Positions 18,146 to 26,629 of a DNA stretch of 64,000 nucleotides are shown here, one piece after another. The stretch's first letter is position 1; every line of letters begins with the position of its first letter. The translations under genes were made by a program, and so were the position numbers. This DNA is from Lentilactobacillus fungorum (GTDB lineage: Bacteria; Bacillota; Bacilli; Lactobacillales; Lactobacillaceae): the NCBI RefSeq assembly GCF_016860605.1, contig NZ_BNJR01000011.1, positions 1 through 64,000 on the forward strand. The letters are read 5' to 3'. A model generated the notes under the pieces. That model was not told the DNA's origin. It did not search any database and worked only from the letters and a program-made list of their open reading frames with translations.

Positions 18146-19081
18146 ATGAAGAATTCAACTATCAAACTACTTGCTGCCTGTTTAGTCAGCTTAGGCGCCG
18201 TTTTTACCAGTCAACTACAAACAACTGCTGCCAGCCAGTACTCGGCGGCACGTTCGAATGATGTAAAATTAATTTGGCGTCACGCTATGGGTCGCCATGC
18301 CTATACCGCAACGACTGGGGCGCGTTATTCAGAACATTTAGGTACTCGGTATGGCTTCAATACCGAAACAGCTAAAGTCACTTGGTATACAACTGCCCAC
18401 GAAAAACTCTATTTTAAAGATTCCCGCACGTATGCAATCTATTATCACGTTACAAATGCCAGCCAAAGTCTTCAAGGTTGGATTTGGAATGGTTACTTAA
18501 AACCAGTCACGACCTCGACTGGGACAACTAGCACGCCAACTCATTCAGGCAGCGGTGACACTTCCACCAGCAATGGCAATCCTTCAGCCACCACGCCGGT
18601 AACTGCCAACAATTCAGCTAACAATAACAATGCCAATTATTCAGACAACGCACAAGAATTCAATGATATCGATAATATTAAATTTGCTCAGCAGATTCTT
18701 CAACTCTCACCTAATATGGTGGAAGATGCAAAGCTGGATGACCTGGCAAAATATGATTTATGGATGGACGATAATTATCGTGACGTTGATCAAAACATGT
18801 TTACAAACCATCTTGTTCAAGAATATGGTGGGGAACCACGGGGATTAGAAGAAGACTGGGGATATGTTAGCACCCCCGATATTAGCTTGGTAAAAACACA
18901 GCTTTCAAATAAGCTCAACGAAATTGATTACACTAATCTATCAAATTATGATGGTTACCATATTGGCGTCGCGACTGAAGCTGAGTCTTCACCACCTAGC
19001 GAGAAAATTGAAAAAATTAATTATGTTGTTTGGATTTTACCAGCTAACCCAATAATTGCTCCCCAGTCCCTTATTGGTTAA
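18146..19081 (+). CDS. Secreted protein with SH3/GW-like wall-binding domain, copy 2
   Basis: The 311-residue paralogue of the preceding gene, with the same layout: signal peptide, near-identical SH3/GW-like domain (LIWRHAMGRHAYTATTGARY is shared exactly), a variable Ser/Thr/Asn linker, and a diverged C-terminal domain. The N-terminal domain is far better conserved between the copies than linker or C-terminus, suggesting recent duplication followed by diversification of the exposed part. The SD is TGGAGG. The 97-base spacer to copy 1 suggests co-transcription. Confidence 0.75.
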   Translation: MKNSTIKLLAACLVSLGAVFTSQLQTTAASQYSAARSNDVKLIWRHAMGRHAYTATTGARYSEHLGTRYGFNTETAKVTWYTTAHEKLYFKDSRTYAIYYHVTNASQSLQGWIWNGYLKPVTTSTGTTSTPTHSGSGDTSTSNGNPSATTPVTANNSANNNNANYSDNAQEFNDIDNIKFAQQILQLSPNMVEDAKLDDLAKYDLWMDDNYRDVDQNMFTNHLVQEYGGEPRGLEEDWGYVSTPDISLVKTQLSNKLNEIDYTNLSNYDGYHIGVATEAESSPPSEKIEKINYVVWILPANPIIAPQSLIG

Positions 19082-19139
19082 CTCAATCCCTATGATATGC
19101 ACGAGAGGAGCGGCACCATAAATTAAAGGTAAGTAACTA

Positions 19140-19255
19140 ATGAAGCGCTCAGCAATTAAACTATCCGTTACGGACTTCGTTGGCTTAAGCGCGGGCATTA
19201 CTATGCAATAACTACTTCCGCTGCCAGCCACAATTCCGCCTTAGTGAACACTCAA
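19140..19255 (+). pseudogene. Truncated third copy of the secreted paralogue
   Basis: An SD-like AAAGGTAAG is followed by ATGAAG at 19140. The frame reads MKRSAIKLSVTDFVGLSAGI then TMQ and TAA at 19209, aligning with the signal peptide of copy 2. After a frame slip the DNA still matches GCTGCCAGCCA of the cleavage region, then homology is lost before a terminator. It is a decayed start of a third tandem copy. Confidence 0.75.
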
Positions 19256-19276
19256 TTTAATATTAATTCGATGTAT

Positions 19277-19303
19277 AAGAGGGGCTAATCACTCCTCTTT
19301 TTT
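19277..19303 (+). terminator. Rho-independent terminator
   Basis: AAGAGGGG pairs with CTCCTCTT across a seven-base loop and is followed by T residues. It closes the secreted-paralogue unit. Confidence 0.8.
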
Positions 19304-19498
19304 CGTCATTTTAACCTGATTAACCACCTAAAAAATCTTCTGAGTTATTCCACCCAAATCGCTATTAATGCACCATACCCGCACTTGAACTAAGCCAAAA
19401 AATGGTCCAGGCGTTATTATCTTGACTATCAATTGACCGTTGACCTTTCCTGTCACTCCGATCGGCTAGTCCGCAAGTTGGGTGACTAAACGAGGCTT

Positions 19499-20278
19499 TC
19501 AAAAATAGGCCGTTATAAACAAGTAGATTGCCAACCCAAAAGCTGCCAGCGAAATTAACACTCGCAGTAAGTGAATATTAGCGTGACGAACAATAATCGG
19601 CCCTGTATAGCCACCAATTAACAGGCCAAATCCAAGTGGGATGACATATAGCCAGTCAATGTGTGATTTAAAGATGAAAATGATAGCTGCCACTAAGTTG
19701 CCAATAAAGGCAATCGCATTTTTGGTCGCGTTCACCACCGTAAACTTGTCGTCCATAATAATCGACAAGATTGCCAAAAAGATTACCCCGCCGGCCGCGC
19801 CAAAATAGCCAGTGTAGGCTCCCACCAGCACAATCCCTGCCAGGCTGATAAATGATACCCAGAAATGTTTTTCGGCAGTAACATTGGCAGCCTTGAGTTT
19901 ACGAGTCGAAACGTCCTTCTTTCGCCCAGACATCCACAACAAGATCCCAGCGACCAAAATAAAGAACGGCACGACTTTTTCAAAAGAAGCTGCCGGGGCC
20001 ATCAGCAGTAAAATACTCCCACCAATACTGCCGACTAACGACAGCCCGACATAGACACCCAGCCGTTTCCAATTTCCCTTCAATTCCTTTATCGAGGAGG
20101 CCATTGACCCAATTCCAGAAAAAACCAAGGCCGTTGTATTCGTCACGTTGGCAATTACTGGTGGCAAGCCAACCATTAAAAGCGCCGGATACGAAGCCAG
20201 TGAAGCCAAGCCAGCAACTGATGCCAACAACCCCGCCACGAAGCCAGCAATGATTAAGAAAATAAATATTCTGACCAT
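19499..20278 (-). CDS. TauE/SafE family anion exporter
   Basis: A sulfite/sulfonate-type exporter family member with about eight hydrophobic segments. The protein is 259 residues from ATG 20278, which has AGAAAGG at good distance; an in-frame TTG at 20287 is too close to that SD. Two homologous halves each begin with a G-rich helix (AGFVAGLLASVAGL, GAYTGYFGAAGG), typical for the family. The substrate cannot be read from the sequence. It is divergent from pepD. Confidence 0.85.
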   Translation of the reverse strand: MVRIFIFLIIAGFVAGLLASVAGLASLASYPALLMVGLPPVIANVTNTTALVFSGIGSMASSIKELKGNWKRLGVYVGLSLVGSIGGSILLLMAPAASFEKVVPFFILVAGILLWMSGRKKDVSTRKLKAANVTAEKHFWVSFISLAGIVLVGAYTGYFGAAGGVIFLAILSIIMDDKFTVVNATKNAIAFIGNLVAAIIFIFKSHIDWLYVIPLGFGLLIGGYTGPIIVRHANIHLLRVLISLAAFGLAIYLFITAYF

Positions 20279-20392
20279 TATTTCCAAACCTTTCTAGTTC
20301 TAAGTATTTGACACAATTCACCTACTAATATACTACTTTTTCTGATTAATATAGCCAATTTTATCAGCCTGTTACGAACTAAAATTTTGCAG

Positions 20393-20470
20393 TATACTTA
20401 ACTTTACAAGTGAGTTAAACTCACATGATTTGAAACGCTACTCGTTGTTTAATGAGGTCAGCGTTTTTAT
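20393..20470 (+). promoter_or_regulatory. Structured leader of pepD: palindrome plus terminator-like hairpin
   Basis: A -10-like TATACT at 20393 is followed by the perfect palindrome GTGAGTTAAACTCAC (20410-20424). Next comes AACGCTACTC (about 20434) pairing with GAGGTCAGCGTT and a TTTTTATT run ending at 20470, just before the SD GAGAGG. The order hairpin, terminator-like hairpin, SD resembles an attenuated leader. No T-box sequence is present. Confidence 0.5.
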
Positions 20471-20480
20471 TAGAGAGGAA

Positions 20481-21929
20481 ATGACTTTTTTGCAAACTGC
20501 TTTAAATCTTTCTAGCTGTACCGCCTTTTTAGCTGGTAAAAAGGCAACTGTTGATGGTTCGACGATGATCGCCAGAAATGAAGATGCCGGTGGAGGTATT
20601 AATGCTAAACGATTTGTCGTAGTCAATCCGGCCGATCAACCCAGCGAATATGTGTCAACGTTTAACAATTTTCGGCTGAAACTGCCAGCTAGCCCGTTGC
20701 GTTACACTGAAACCCCCTGCGCCGACACGAGCGATGGCTTATGGGGCGAATCTGGCATTAACACCGATAACGTTGCCATGAGTTCAACTGAAACTGAGTT
20801 TACCAACACGACGATGCTTGGCCTCGACCCCTTGGTACCAGACGGGATTGGCGAAGAAGCCATGTTAACGGTTGTTTTACCTTACGTCCATTCTGCCAGA
20901 GAAGGCGTCAAACGCTTAGGCCAATTGGTAACTCAATTTGGAACTTGCGAAAGTAATGGCATCGCGTTTTCTGATGCCGATGAAGTTTGGTACTTCGAAA
21001 CTGTCGGCGGCCATCACTGGGCAGCCGAACGAATTCCCGATAATGCTTACGCAGTTGCACCGAACCAAACCGGCATCCAAGAAATCGACTTCAACGATCC
21101 GGATCACTTTATGTATTCGGCTGACCTCAAAGAATTCGCTGAAGCTCATCATCTCAATCAAGCTCGCTCGGGGTTTAATTTCCGTAATATCTTTGGCGAA
21201 GACGTTCAAGCCGATCACTACTACAACACGCCACGGGTTTGGTACGGCCAAAAGATGTTTAACCCAGAAATTGACCAGGATCCTGAAAGCCGCAGCATGC
21301 CCTTTACCAGAGTAGCCGCGCGCTTAATTTCCGTCGAAGACATTGCCTTCTTTTTAAGCAGCCATTATCAAGGAACTGATTTTGACCCTTATGGCAAAAC
21401 AGGCACTGCGGAAAGTCGGCAACGCTATCGGCCAATCGGGATGAATCGTAATCAGGAAATGCACATTTTACAAATTCGGCCAAACTTTCCTGCCGAACAC
21501 GCGGCAATTCATTGGCTGGCTGAAGGCGTTAACGAGTTTAACGCGCCGGTGCCTTTCTTCGCGAACTGCACGGATACACCCGCTAACTTTAAAAATACCC
21601 CGCTACGAACAACGACTGAAAGCTTTTATTGGCTCAATAAGTTAGTTGCCATGTTGGCTGATCCGTTCTTTGCCGAACACGATTTAGATGCCATGGTGGC
21701 GGTTTCTGAAAGCCGTAAGTTTGGCTTGGCAAACGGCCGGGCTGCGGTAGCGGCCGCCGATGCTGAATTTAAGAATATTGCCAAGGAAAAATTACCCGAG
21801 TGGCATAATCAAGTCAACGAAAAAATCGCCAACACAATTACCGAAAACGTGAAGGACTTACTTCACCAGCTTGTCTTACTGCGGGCTGAGAAGATGGTGC
21901 CGACCTTTGAAAAAGGCGGCGAACTTTAA
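20481..21929 (+). CDS. pepD: C69-family dipeptidase PepD
   Basis: A broad-specificity cytoplasmic dipeptidase of lactobacilli. The protein is about 480 residues with the N-terminal nucleophile Cys in SSCTAFLAGKKATVDGSTMI, and WGESGINTDNVAMSSTET and VAPNQTGI typical of C69. The start is unclear: the ATG at 20481 is only two bases from GAGAGG and the TTG at 20490 is better spaced; both place the cysteine near the N-terminus, where family members are cut to expose it. An upstream in-frame ATG at 20430 lies in the hairpin leader and is unlikely. Confidence 0.9.
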   Translation: MTFLQTALNLSSCTAFLAGKKATVDGSTMIARNEDAGGGINAKRFVVVNPADQPSEYVSTFNNFRLKLPASPLRYTETPCADTSDGLWGESGINTDNVAMSSTETEFTNTTMLGLDPLVPDGIGEEAMLTVVLPYVHSAREGVKRLGQLVTQFGTCESNGIAFSDADEVWYFETVGGHHWAAERIPDNAYAVAPNQTGIQEIDFNDPDHFMYSADLKEFAEAHHLNQARSGFNFRNIFGEDVQADHYYNTPRVWYGQKMFNPEIDQDPESRSMPFTRVAARLISVEDIAFFLSSHYQGTDFDPYGKTGTAESRQRYRPIGMNRNQEMHILQIRPNFPAEHAAIHWLAEGVNEFNAPVPFFANCTDTPANFKNTPLRTTTESFYWLNKLVAMLADPFFAEHDLDAMVAVSESRKFGLANGRAAVAAADAEFKNIAKEKLPEWHNQVNEKIANTITENVKDLLHQLVLLRAEKMVPTFEKGGEL

Positions 21930-21969
21930 CAGATAAAGTTGATGTCACCATTAGCTGTAACCTAAAAAG

Positions 21970-22044
21970 CAATCTAAGATTAGATCCCGCTAGAGACTGA
22001 TTAATTTCAGCTTCTAGTCAGATTTAATCCTAGATTGTTTTTTT
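21970..22044. terminator. Terminator between pepD and the convergent membrane-protein gene
   Basis: CAATCTAAGATTA at 21970-21982 pairs with TAATCCTAGATTG at 22025-22037, with TTTTTTT following on the plus strand. Confidence 0.85.
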
Positions 22045-22055
22045 ATCAAATGAGT

Positions 22056-22541
22056 TCATGCTCTATCTAAATGAATATAAGAAATGACATAGCCCCATTC
22101 ATTAACCATAATTGCCAAAAAAACGACTGTTCCGGCAAAGAATGCCCAGAAAAATGCGCCTAATTCAATCCCTGATAAAATAATTGCATAGGGTATCAAG
22201 AACGCAATAATTAAATAAATAACTGTCAGTCGCGATGAAATATACGTTGCCGTCAACATCATTCGCCATTCCCGTTCATCATTATGCTGCATGTCAATTG
22301 GATAACCATCTTCATTAAAGTCAAAGAATTTAACTTTCCGTTTAGTCTTTCGAGTCTTCAATAAAAGAAACAGGTCAATGATCACACCAGCTCCTAGCAC
22401 CAACCATAAAATCACTGAAACACTGGCCGGAACATTAGCATAGCCTTTATAAAAAGCACTTCCAAGGAAAAATATGTAAATTGCGCCTAACGCAAGGGTG
22501 GTTGCAATCGCAACGTTGATCATATGTTTTTTAGTATTCAT
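22056..22541 (-). CDS. Small membrane protein partnered with an XRE regulator
   Basis: A 161-residue protein with four predicted membrane segments in two pairs (about 7-27, 38-57, 99-117, 126-148), separated by a basic/acidic loop with KRKVKFFDFNEDGYP and a DEREW motif. The ATG at 22541 follows AAGGGA and lies one base after the regulator stop, so the two are co-translated. I do not recognise a named function; small XRE-plus-membrane-protein pairs of this type are common in Firmicutes and often self-regulated. Confidence 0.7.
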   Translation of the reverse strand: MNTKKHMINVAIATTLALGAIYIFFLGSAFYKGYANVPASVSVILWLVLGAGVIIDLFLLLKTRKTKRKVKFFDFNEDGYPIDMQHNDEREWRMMLTATYISSRLTVIYLIIAFLIPYAIILSGIELGAFFWAFFAGTVVFLAIMVNEWGYVISYIHLDRA

Positions 22542-22542
22542 T

Positions 22543-22746
22543 TTACTTACTGTCCCTTCCATAAATAAAAAGTTCGTCAACTGTTGTCCGTAACACTTTC
22601 GCCAATTTAAAAGCCAGTTCTAGAGAAGGATCATATTTTTCATTTTCAATTGCGTTAATTGTCTGGCGGGTAACTGAAGTCAATTCACTTAATTCCGCTT
22701 GGGACAATTTCAGGCTTTTTCGACGGCTTTTAATCGTATTTTTTAT
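22543..22746 (-). CDS. XRE-family regulator with apparent AUA start
   Basis: A 67-residue Cro/CI-type repressor not opened by ATG, GTG or TTG. The frame reads KNTIKSRRKSLKLSQAELSE then LTSVTRQTINAIENEKYDPS, LELAFKLAKVL and TVDELF, a complete helix-turn-helix of the YozG-like class. The first usable codon by alignment is ATA at 22746-22744, seven bases after a strong GGAGGG. The only in-frame alternatives (TTG/CTG near residue 12-14) would remove helix 1. Palindromic TGTAAAA-TTTTACA sites lie directly upstream, consistent with autoregulation. Confidence 0.75.
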   Translation of the reverse strand: MKNTIKSRRKSLKLSQAELSELTSVTRQTINAIENEKYDPSLELAFKLAKVLRTTVDELFIYGRDSK

Positions 22747-22763
22747 ATTGCTCCCTCCGTTTC

Positions 22764-22830
22764 AATGTAAAACTTGTTTTACATTTACAGTAAAACATCT
22801 TTTACATATTATGTCAAATTGATTTTACAT
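22764..22830. promoter_or_regulatory. Operator cluster of TGTAAAA/TTTTACA palindromes
   Basis: A 22-base perfect palindrome at 22764-22785 has arms AATGTAAAAC and GTTTTACATT around TT. A second, GTAAAACATCTTTTAC, is at 22790-22805, and a half site TTTTACAT at 22823-22830. They are upstream of the XRE gene and in the divergent region before the Old Yellow Enzyme gene, and are probably the binding sites of that XRE protein. Confidence 0.65.
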
Positions 22831-22922
22831 TTTTAATCAGTTAACCACCAATTTAACCACTAACTTATATAGCTATGCTAGAATGAAAACGTAGTTATTT
22901 TTACTTATATGGAGGTTTTGCA

Positions 22923-24062
22923 ATGACCAACTACCATTTTTTCAAACCTTACACGCTGCGAAACGGCGTGACAATTAAGAACCGGCTTGCCATGTCACCA
23001 ATGACCGAACAATCCAGCTTTGAAGATGGTTCGATTACCAATGACGAAATTGCCTATTATCGCCTTCGAGCTGGTGGTGTCGGGATGATGATTACCGGCT
23101 GTGCTAACGTTAACGATCTCGGCAAAGGCTTCGAGGGCGAATTGAGCGTTGCCAATCGTAAAATGCTTCCTGGATTGACGCGCTTAGCCAATGCGATGAA
23201 ACTTAATCACACCAAAGCTATTTTGCAAATTTTCAGTGCTGGCCGGATGAGTAATTCCAAGGTCCTTCGCGGCAAGCAACCAGTGTCTGCCAGTGCCGTT
23301 GCCCCACTGCGGCCAGGAGCCGAAACGCCTCGTGCGTTGACCAATGAAGAAGTTGAACAAACCATCAAAGACTTTGCCAGTGCAACTCAATTAGCAATTG
23401 ATGCCGGCTTTGACGGTGTCGAACTTCACGGCGCTAATACTTATCTAATGCAACAATTCTTTAGCCCTCATTCGAATCGACGCACCGACAAGTGGGGTGG
23501 CACGCTTGAAAAACGGATGAACTTTCCTTTAGCAGTGGTTGCCGTTTGTGCTGAAGTGATTAAGCAGCGCAAGCCATCGTTTATTTTGGGCTACCGGATT
23601 TCACCAGAAGAACTCGAAACGCCTGGAATCCGGTTGGCGGATACCTTGGCACTCATTAAGAAGCTCAACGACACCCCCATTGACTACCTTCATATTTCTT
23701 TAGCCGATGCATTTGCCAGTTCAATTGTCGACCGTGATGACCACCAGCCGATTTTTGAGAAAATTAAGCCAATTTTAGCGCCTGATTTACCACTAATGGT
23801 AGTTGGTCACCTGGCAACCCCTGCCCAAGTTGAAAAACTGATGGCCGCCGGTGTCGATTTTGCCGCCATGGGCCGTGAATTAATTCGCGAACCAAAGTGG
23901 GTTCAAAAAGTTGAAGCTGGAGACGAAAAGGCCATTCGTTACACCTTTTCACTGCGCGATTTGGACGAATTAAAAGTTACCCCACCGCTTCTTAACTTCT
24001 TGATGACCGCCTTTAGAAAGGGGTTCCCACTCTCAACGGATGACGAGCAGCTTAAACTTTAA
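22923..24062 (+). CDS. NADH:flavin oxidoreductase, Old Yellow Enzyme family
   Basis: An FMN-dependent ene-reductase-type TIM-barrel protein of 379 residues. It begins with FKPYTLRNGVTIKNRLAMSPM, and has LQIFSAGRM, GVELHGANTYLMQQFFSPHSNRRTD with the substrate-binding HxxN-type HGAN, and the C-terminal phosphate-binding AAMGRELIREPKW. The SD GGAGG is well spaced. It is divergent from the XRE/membrane pair and may share the operator region. The substrate is not known. Confidence 0.9.
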   Translation: MTNYHFFKPYTLRNGVTIKNRLAMSPMTEQSSFEDGSITNDEIAYYRLRAGGVGMMITGCANVNDLGKGFEGELSVANRKMLPGLTRLANAMKLNHTKAILQIFSAGRMSNSKVLRGKQPVSASAVAPLRPGAETPRALTNEEVEQTIKDFASATQLAIDAGFDGVELHGANTYLMQQFFSPHSNRRTDKWGGTLEKRMNFPLAVVAVCAEVIKQRKPSFILGYRISPEELETPGIRLADTLALIKKLNDTPIDYLHISLADAFASSIVDRDDHQPIFEKIKPILAPDLPLMVVGHLATPAQVEKLMAAGVDFAAMGRELIREPKWVQKVEAGDEKAIRYTFSLRDLDELKVTPPLLNFLMTAFRKGFPLSTDDEQLKL

Positions 24063-24130
24063 GGAAATTTATTTGAAGTTACGTGACTCATCCCATTGAT
24101 CGATTCCCAGAACAAACTTCGATACATTAC

Positions 24131-24158
24131 TTGACCTTCGAACGTACGTTCCTATACT
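24131..24158 (+). promoter_or_regulatory. Promoter with embedded LexA (SOS) box
   Basis: The -35 TTGACC (24131-24136) and -10 TATACT (24153-24158) are 16 bases apart. The whole spacer is occupied by CGAACGTACGTTCC (24139-24152), which matches the Gram-positive LexA box CGAACNNNNGTTCG at all but the last defined base. Confidence 0.85.
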
Positions 24159-24178
24159 AGACATAGGAGGTGCTGCTG

Positions 24179-24544
24179 ATGATTCGAAACGTTCCCAGGG
24201 ACCAATGGCTTTACCCTGATCGGGGAATGATCAAGTGGCTGGGGTACTTTTTAAGTGACCACACTCAGGACATGACGGACAAAAAGATAGCCGAAGCCCC
24301 AACTATTCGCTTACCCCAACAAGATGCCAAAACAATTGACAAACTTCTACAAATAAGCTGGCGGAATGCCATGCAAATAACCCTTCAACTGAATGCCGAT
24401 GGTTATCTTAACGTTTGTAATCTTGACGGAATCGTTATTGGCGCTTACGATCAATCCATTTATTTTCAAACCGATAAATTAATAACGATTAGCGTGGCCG
24501 ATATTCGTCACGCATCACTGAAAAAAGGAAGGCATACAGATTGA
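24179..24544 (+). CDS. YolD-like protein, SOS-controlled
   Basis: A 121-residue protein from ATG 24179, eight bases after AGGAGG. The YPDRGMIKWLGYFLSDHTQDM stretch and the C-terminal DGIVIGAYDQSIYF barrel-like part resemble the YolD family. In Firmicutes YolD genes usually precede a Y-family polymerase (UqfA/UmuC-like) and are DNA-damage induced. Here no polymerase follows; the next gene is a small unknown. The LexA box in its promoter supports the assignment. Confidence 0.75.
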   Translation: MIRNVPRDQWLYPDRGMIKWLGYFLSDHTQDMTDKKIAEAPTIRLPQQDAKTIDKLLQISWRNAMQITLQLNADGYLNVCNLDGIVIGAYDQSIYFQTDKLITISVADIRHASLKKGRHTD

Positions 24545-24852
24545 AAGAAACGTTTACCGCACCATGCACTGATAATGCCATTACCATTATGGTCGATTCG
24601 ATTAACAACCAATACCTAGCACTACGGCGGGCATCGCTAGACGTCGCCCCGCTGGATTCCGTTCAGGTCACCCTGACTGATGAACCGGTTGACGGTCACG
24701 CTTACTACGAAGTTGCCAACTTTAAAGTAGAAGCTAGCGGCAAGTTGCAAGATTATGATTTACGGCCGGGTGATTACGCCGTTTATCGGGCACTTCCTGG
24801 TGGCACTCCAAGTATGGTCGTTCAACTAGTCAATCCAATCGATAAAAAATAA
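24541..24852 (+). CDS. Small protein co-translated with the YolD-like gene
   Basis: A 103-residue protein whose TTG start overlaps the stop of the YolD-like gene (ATTGA), with AAAGGAAGG upstream. It is acidic, mostly predicted beta, with DNAITIMVDSINNQYLALRR and LRPGDYAVYRALPGG. I do not recognise the family. Tight coupling to an SOS-regulated gene suggests a role in the damage response; this is context only. Confidence 0.65.
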   Translation: MKETFTAPCTDNAITIMVDSINNQYLALRRASLDVAPLDSVQVTLTDEPVDGHAYYEVANFKVEASGKLQDYDLRPGDYAVYRALPGGTPSMVVQLVNPIDKK

Positions 24853-24888
24853 ACGAATGGTATAGTCAACCTCATCAATTAAGAATTT

Positions 24889-24921
24889 CCGAATGATGCT
24901 TCGATATCATTCGGCTTTTTT
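24889..24921 (+). terminator. Rho-independent terminator of the SOS operon
   Basis: CCGAATGAT pairs with ATCATTCGG, followed by CTTTTTT. Confidence 0.92.
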
Positions 24922-25075
24922 ATTACGAAGTCAACTCGATGACGGTCGGCTCGCGATGATAACTGTACTTGCGTTTTCTAAATTCGTTTTGACTTACTTA
25001 TCCATAATCTTTAAACTATTTAAAGGCCCGTTTTTTTAATTTAGCGGCCAAACTACATAATCGGAAGTCTTGTTA

Positions 25076-26491
25076 ATGTCAAAACAAATTAAATTATCGC
25101 TATTTATTATGATCTTCGGTGCCTTTTTTGGCATCCTCTGTTCAACCCTGATGAACGTTGCCTTGCCCACCTTCATGCGGGCATTTGCAATCTCATCGTC
25201 CACTGTTCAGTGGGTTAGCAACGGCTACATGCTGGTGAATGCCATCATGATTCCAGTCAGTGCCTATCTCACCAAGAAATTCACGTTTAGATCTTTGTTC
25301 ATTGGATTTAGTACCATTTTTTTATTGGGAACGATTTTTGGCGCTATGGCCCCCAACTTTTTAACCTTAATTATCGGTCGAATGATTCAAGCAGTCGGCT
25401 CGGGGATGATGATGCCCTTAGTAAATATCTTAGCTATCCGTTACGCTGCTCGAGGCAAACAAGGCGCGGTAATGGGCCTTGTTGGCTTGGCTTTTAATTT
25501 CTCGCCAATCATTGGCCCCACCCTTTCTGGGGTGATCCTGGATTATTTTTCTTGGCGTTACTTATTTATTTTTGTTTTACCATTTATTATCGTTGATCTC
25601 ATTTTAGCAGTTATCTCACTGCCCCTAGTCCCAACTAACCAAGAACCTCAATTTAATTCGTTGGGGCTAATCACCATCAGCTTAGGATTATTGGGATTGC
25701 TTTGGAGCTTTTCAAATATCGGCCAAGCCGCGCTGACTAACATGATCGTCTGGCTGCCATTTATGGTTGGCGTTTTGCTAATCACGGCTTTTGTCATTAC
25801 CCAGCAACAATCCGATCACCCCTTTGTGAATTTAGTGGTTTTTAAAAACACGCAATTTACAACTGCGACTTTGGTCAATTCACTCATCGTTTCAACAATG
25901 TATGGCAACACCATTCTCTTGCCCCTACTCATCCAAACCATTATGGGAAAAAGTGCAATCATTTCAGGGCTGGCACTATTGCCGGGAGCGCTGCTAACCG
26001 GTGTCATGTCGCCCATCAGCGGCCGTTTATTTGATCGCTATCCCGTTCGGATCATTGTCACCACTGGTATTTTAATTGATTGTTTCGGAACGATGATGCA
26101 GGCGTTCATTGACGTTAACGCTTCGGTGATCATGCTGACGATGGGGCAAACAATTCGCCAACTCGGTTTAGTGTTAATCCTAATTCCCATTCAGACTCAA
26201 GCGCTGGCCTACCTGCCAAATAACTTAATTTCAGATGGTGTTGCCGCGTTTAACACCCTGCGTCAAATTGCCGCTTCTTTTGGTACGGCCATTATCGTTG
26301 CGACCATTAACATTGCCAGTCAGGTATTCAGCCAACACCCCAACCATCAACAGATTGGCATTCAAGCGGGTTTTACGATGTGTTTGCTTTTTCTAATTAT
26401 CGCATTGTTGGTTTCTAGAAAGCTGTACACCACCCATTCACATACGCCTAAGGCTCGTAAACACAAGCAGCCGACTTTAGCAAAGGTTTAG
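25076..26491 (+). CDS. DHA2 (EmrB/QacA-type) multidrug efflux MFS transporter
   Basis: A 471-residue proton antiporter with the pattern of about 14 membrane helices. The motif MNVALPTFMRAF in helix 1, IQAVGSGMMMPLVNILAIRYAARG in helix 4 and FNFSPIIGPTLSGVILDYFSWRY (motif C region) identify DHA2. ATG at 25076 has GGAAG at proper distance. The substrate is unknown. The following TauE gene is separated by a degenerate hairpin element. Confidence 0.88.
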   Translation: MSKQIKLSLFIMIFGAFFGILCSTLMNVALPTFMRAFAISSSTVQWVSNGYMLVNAIMIPVSAYLTKKFTFRSLFIGFSTIFLLGTIFGAMAPNFLTLIIGRMIQAVGSGMMMPLVNILAIRYAARGKQGAVMGLVGLAFNFSPIIGPTLSGVILDYFSWRYLFIFVLPFIIVDLILAVISLPLVPTNQEPQFNSLGLITISLGLLGLLWSFSNIGQAALTNMIVWLPFMVGVLLITAFVITQQQSDHPFVNLVVFKNTQFTTATLVNSLIVSTMYGNTILLPLLIQTIMGKSAIISGLALLPGALLTGVMSPISGRLFDRYPVRIIVTTGILIDCFGTMMQAFIDVNASVIMLTMGQTIRQLGLVLILIPIQTQALAYLPNNLISDGVAAFNTLRQIAASFGTAIIVATINIASQVFSQHPNHQQIGIQAGFTMCLLFLIIALLVSRKLYTTHSHTPKARKHKQPTLAKV

Positions 26492-26540
26492 CTAACTTAT
26501 TAAAGCGTGACGCCAAATAAAAAATAGGCATATAAACGCT

Positions 26541-26625
26541 TGCCCATAAGCCAAAAAGTCATGGCTAAGGGGCTTCTCAGTCTGGCTCTTAACTATCTAG
26601 CCTCGCTCACTTTTACAAGGAGATT
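26541..26625 (+). repeat. Degenerate copy of the hairpin element before the second TauE gene
   Basis: The 3' part reads CTTAACTATCTAGCCTCGCT then CACTTTT and the SD AAGGAG, close to the end of the element at 59013-59053. Upstream GCCC and AAGCC at 26543-26553 can pair with GGCT and GGGC at 26564-26574. The 5' flank is not recognisable. Confidence 0.45.
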
Positions 26626-26629
26626 TACA

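Noticed and set aside
20430-20480. N-terminal extension of PepD
   Set aside because: It covers the terminator-like hairpin and has no SD; the family starts close to the catalytic cysteine.
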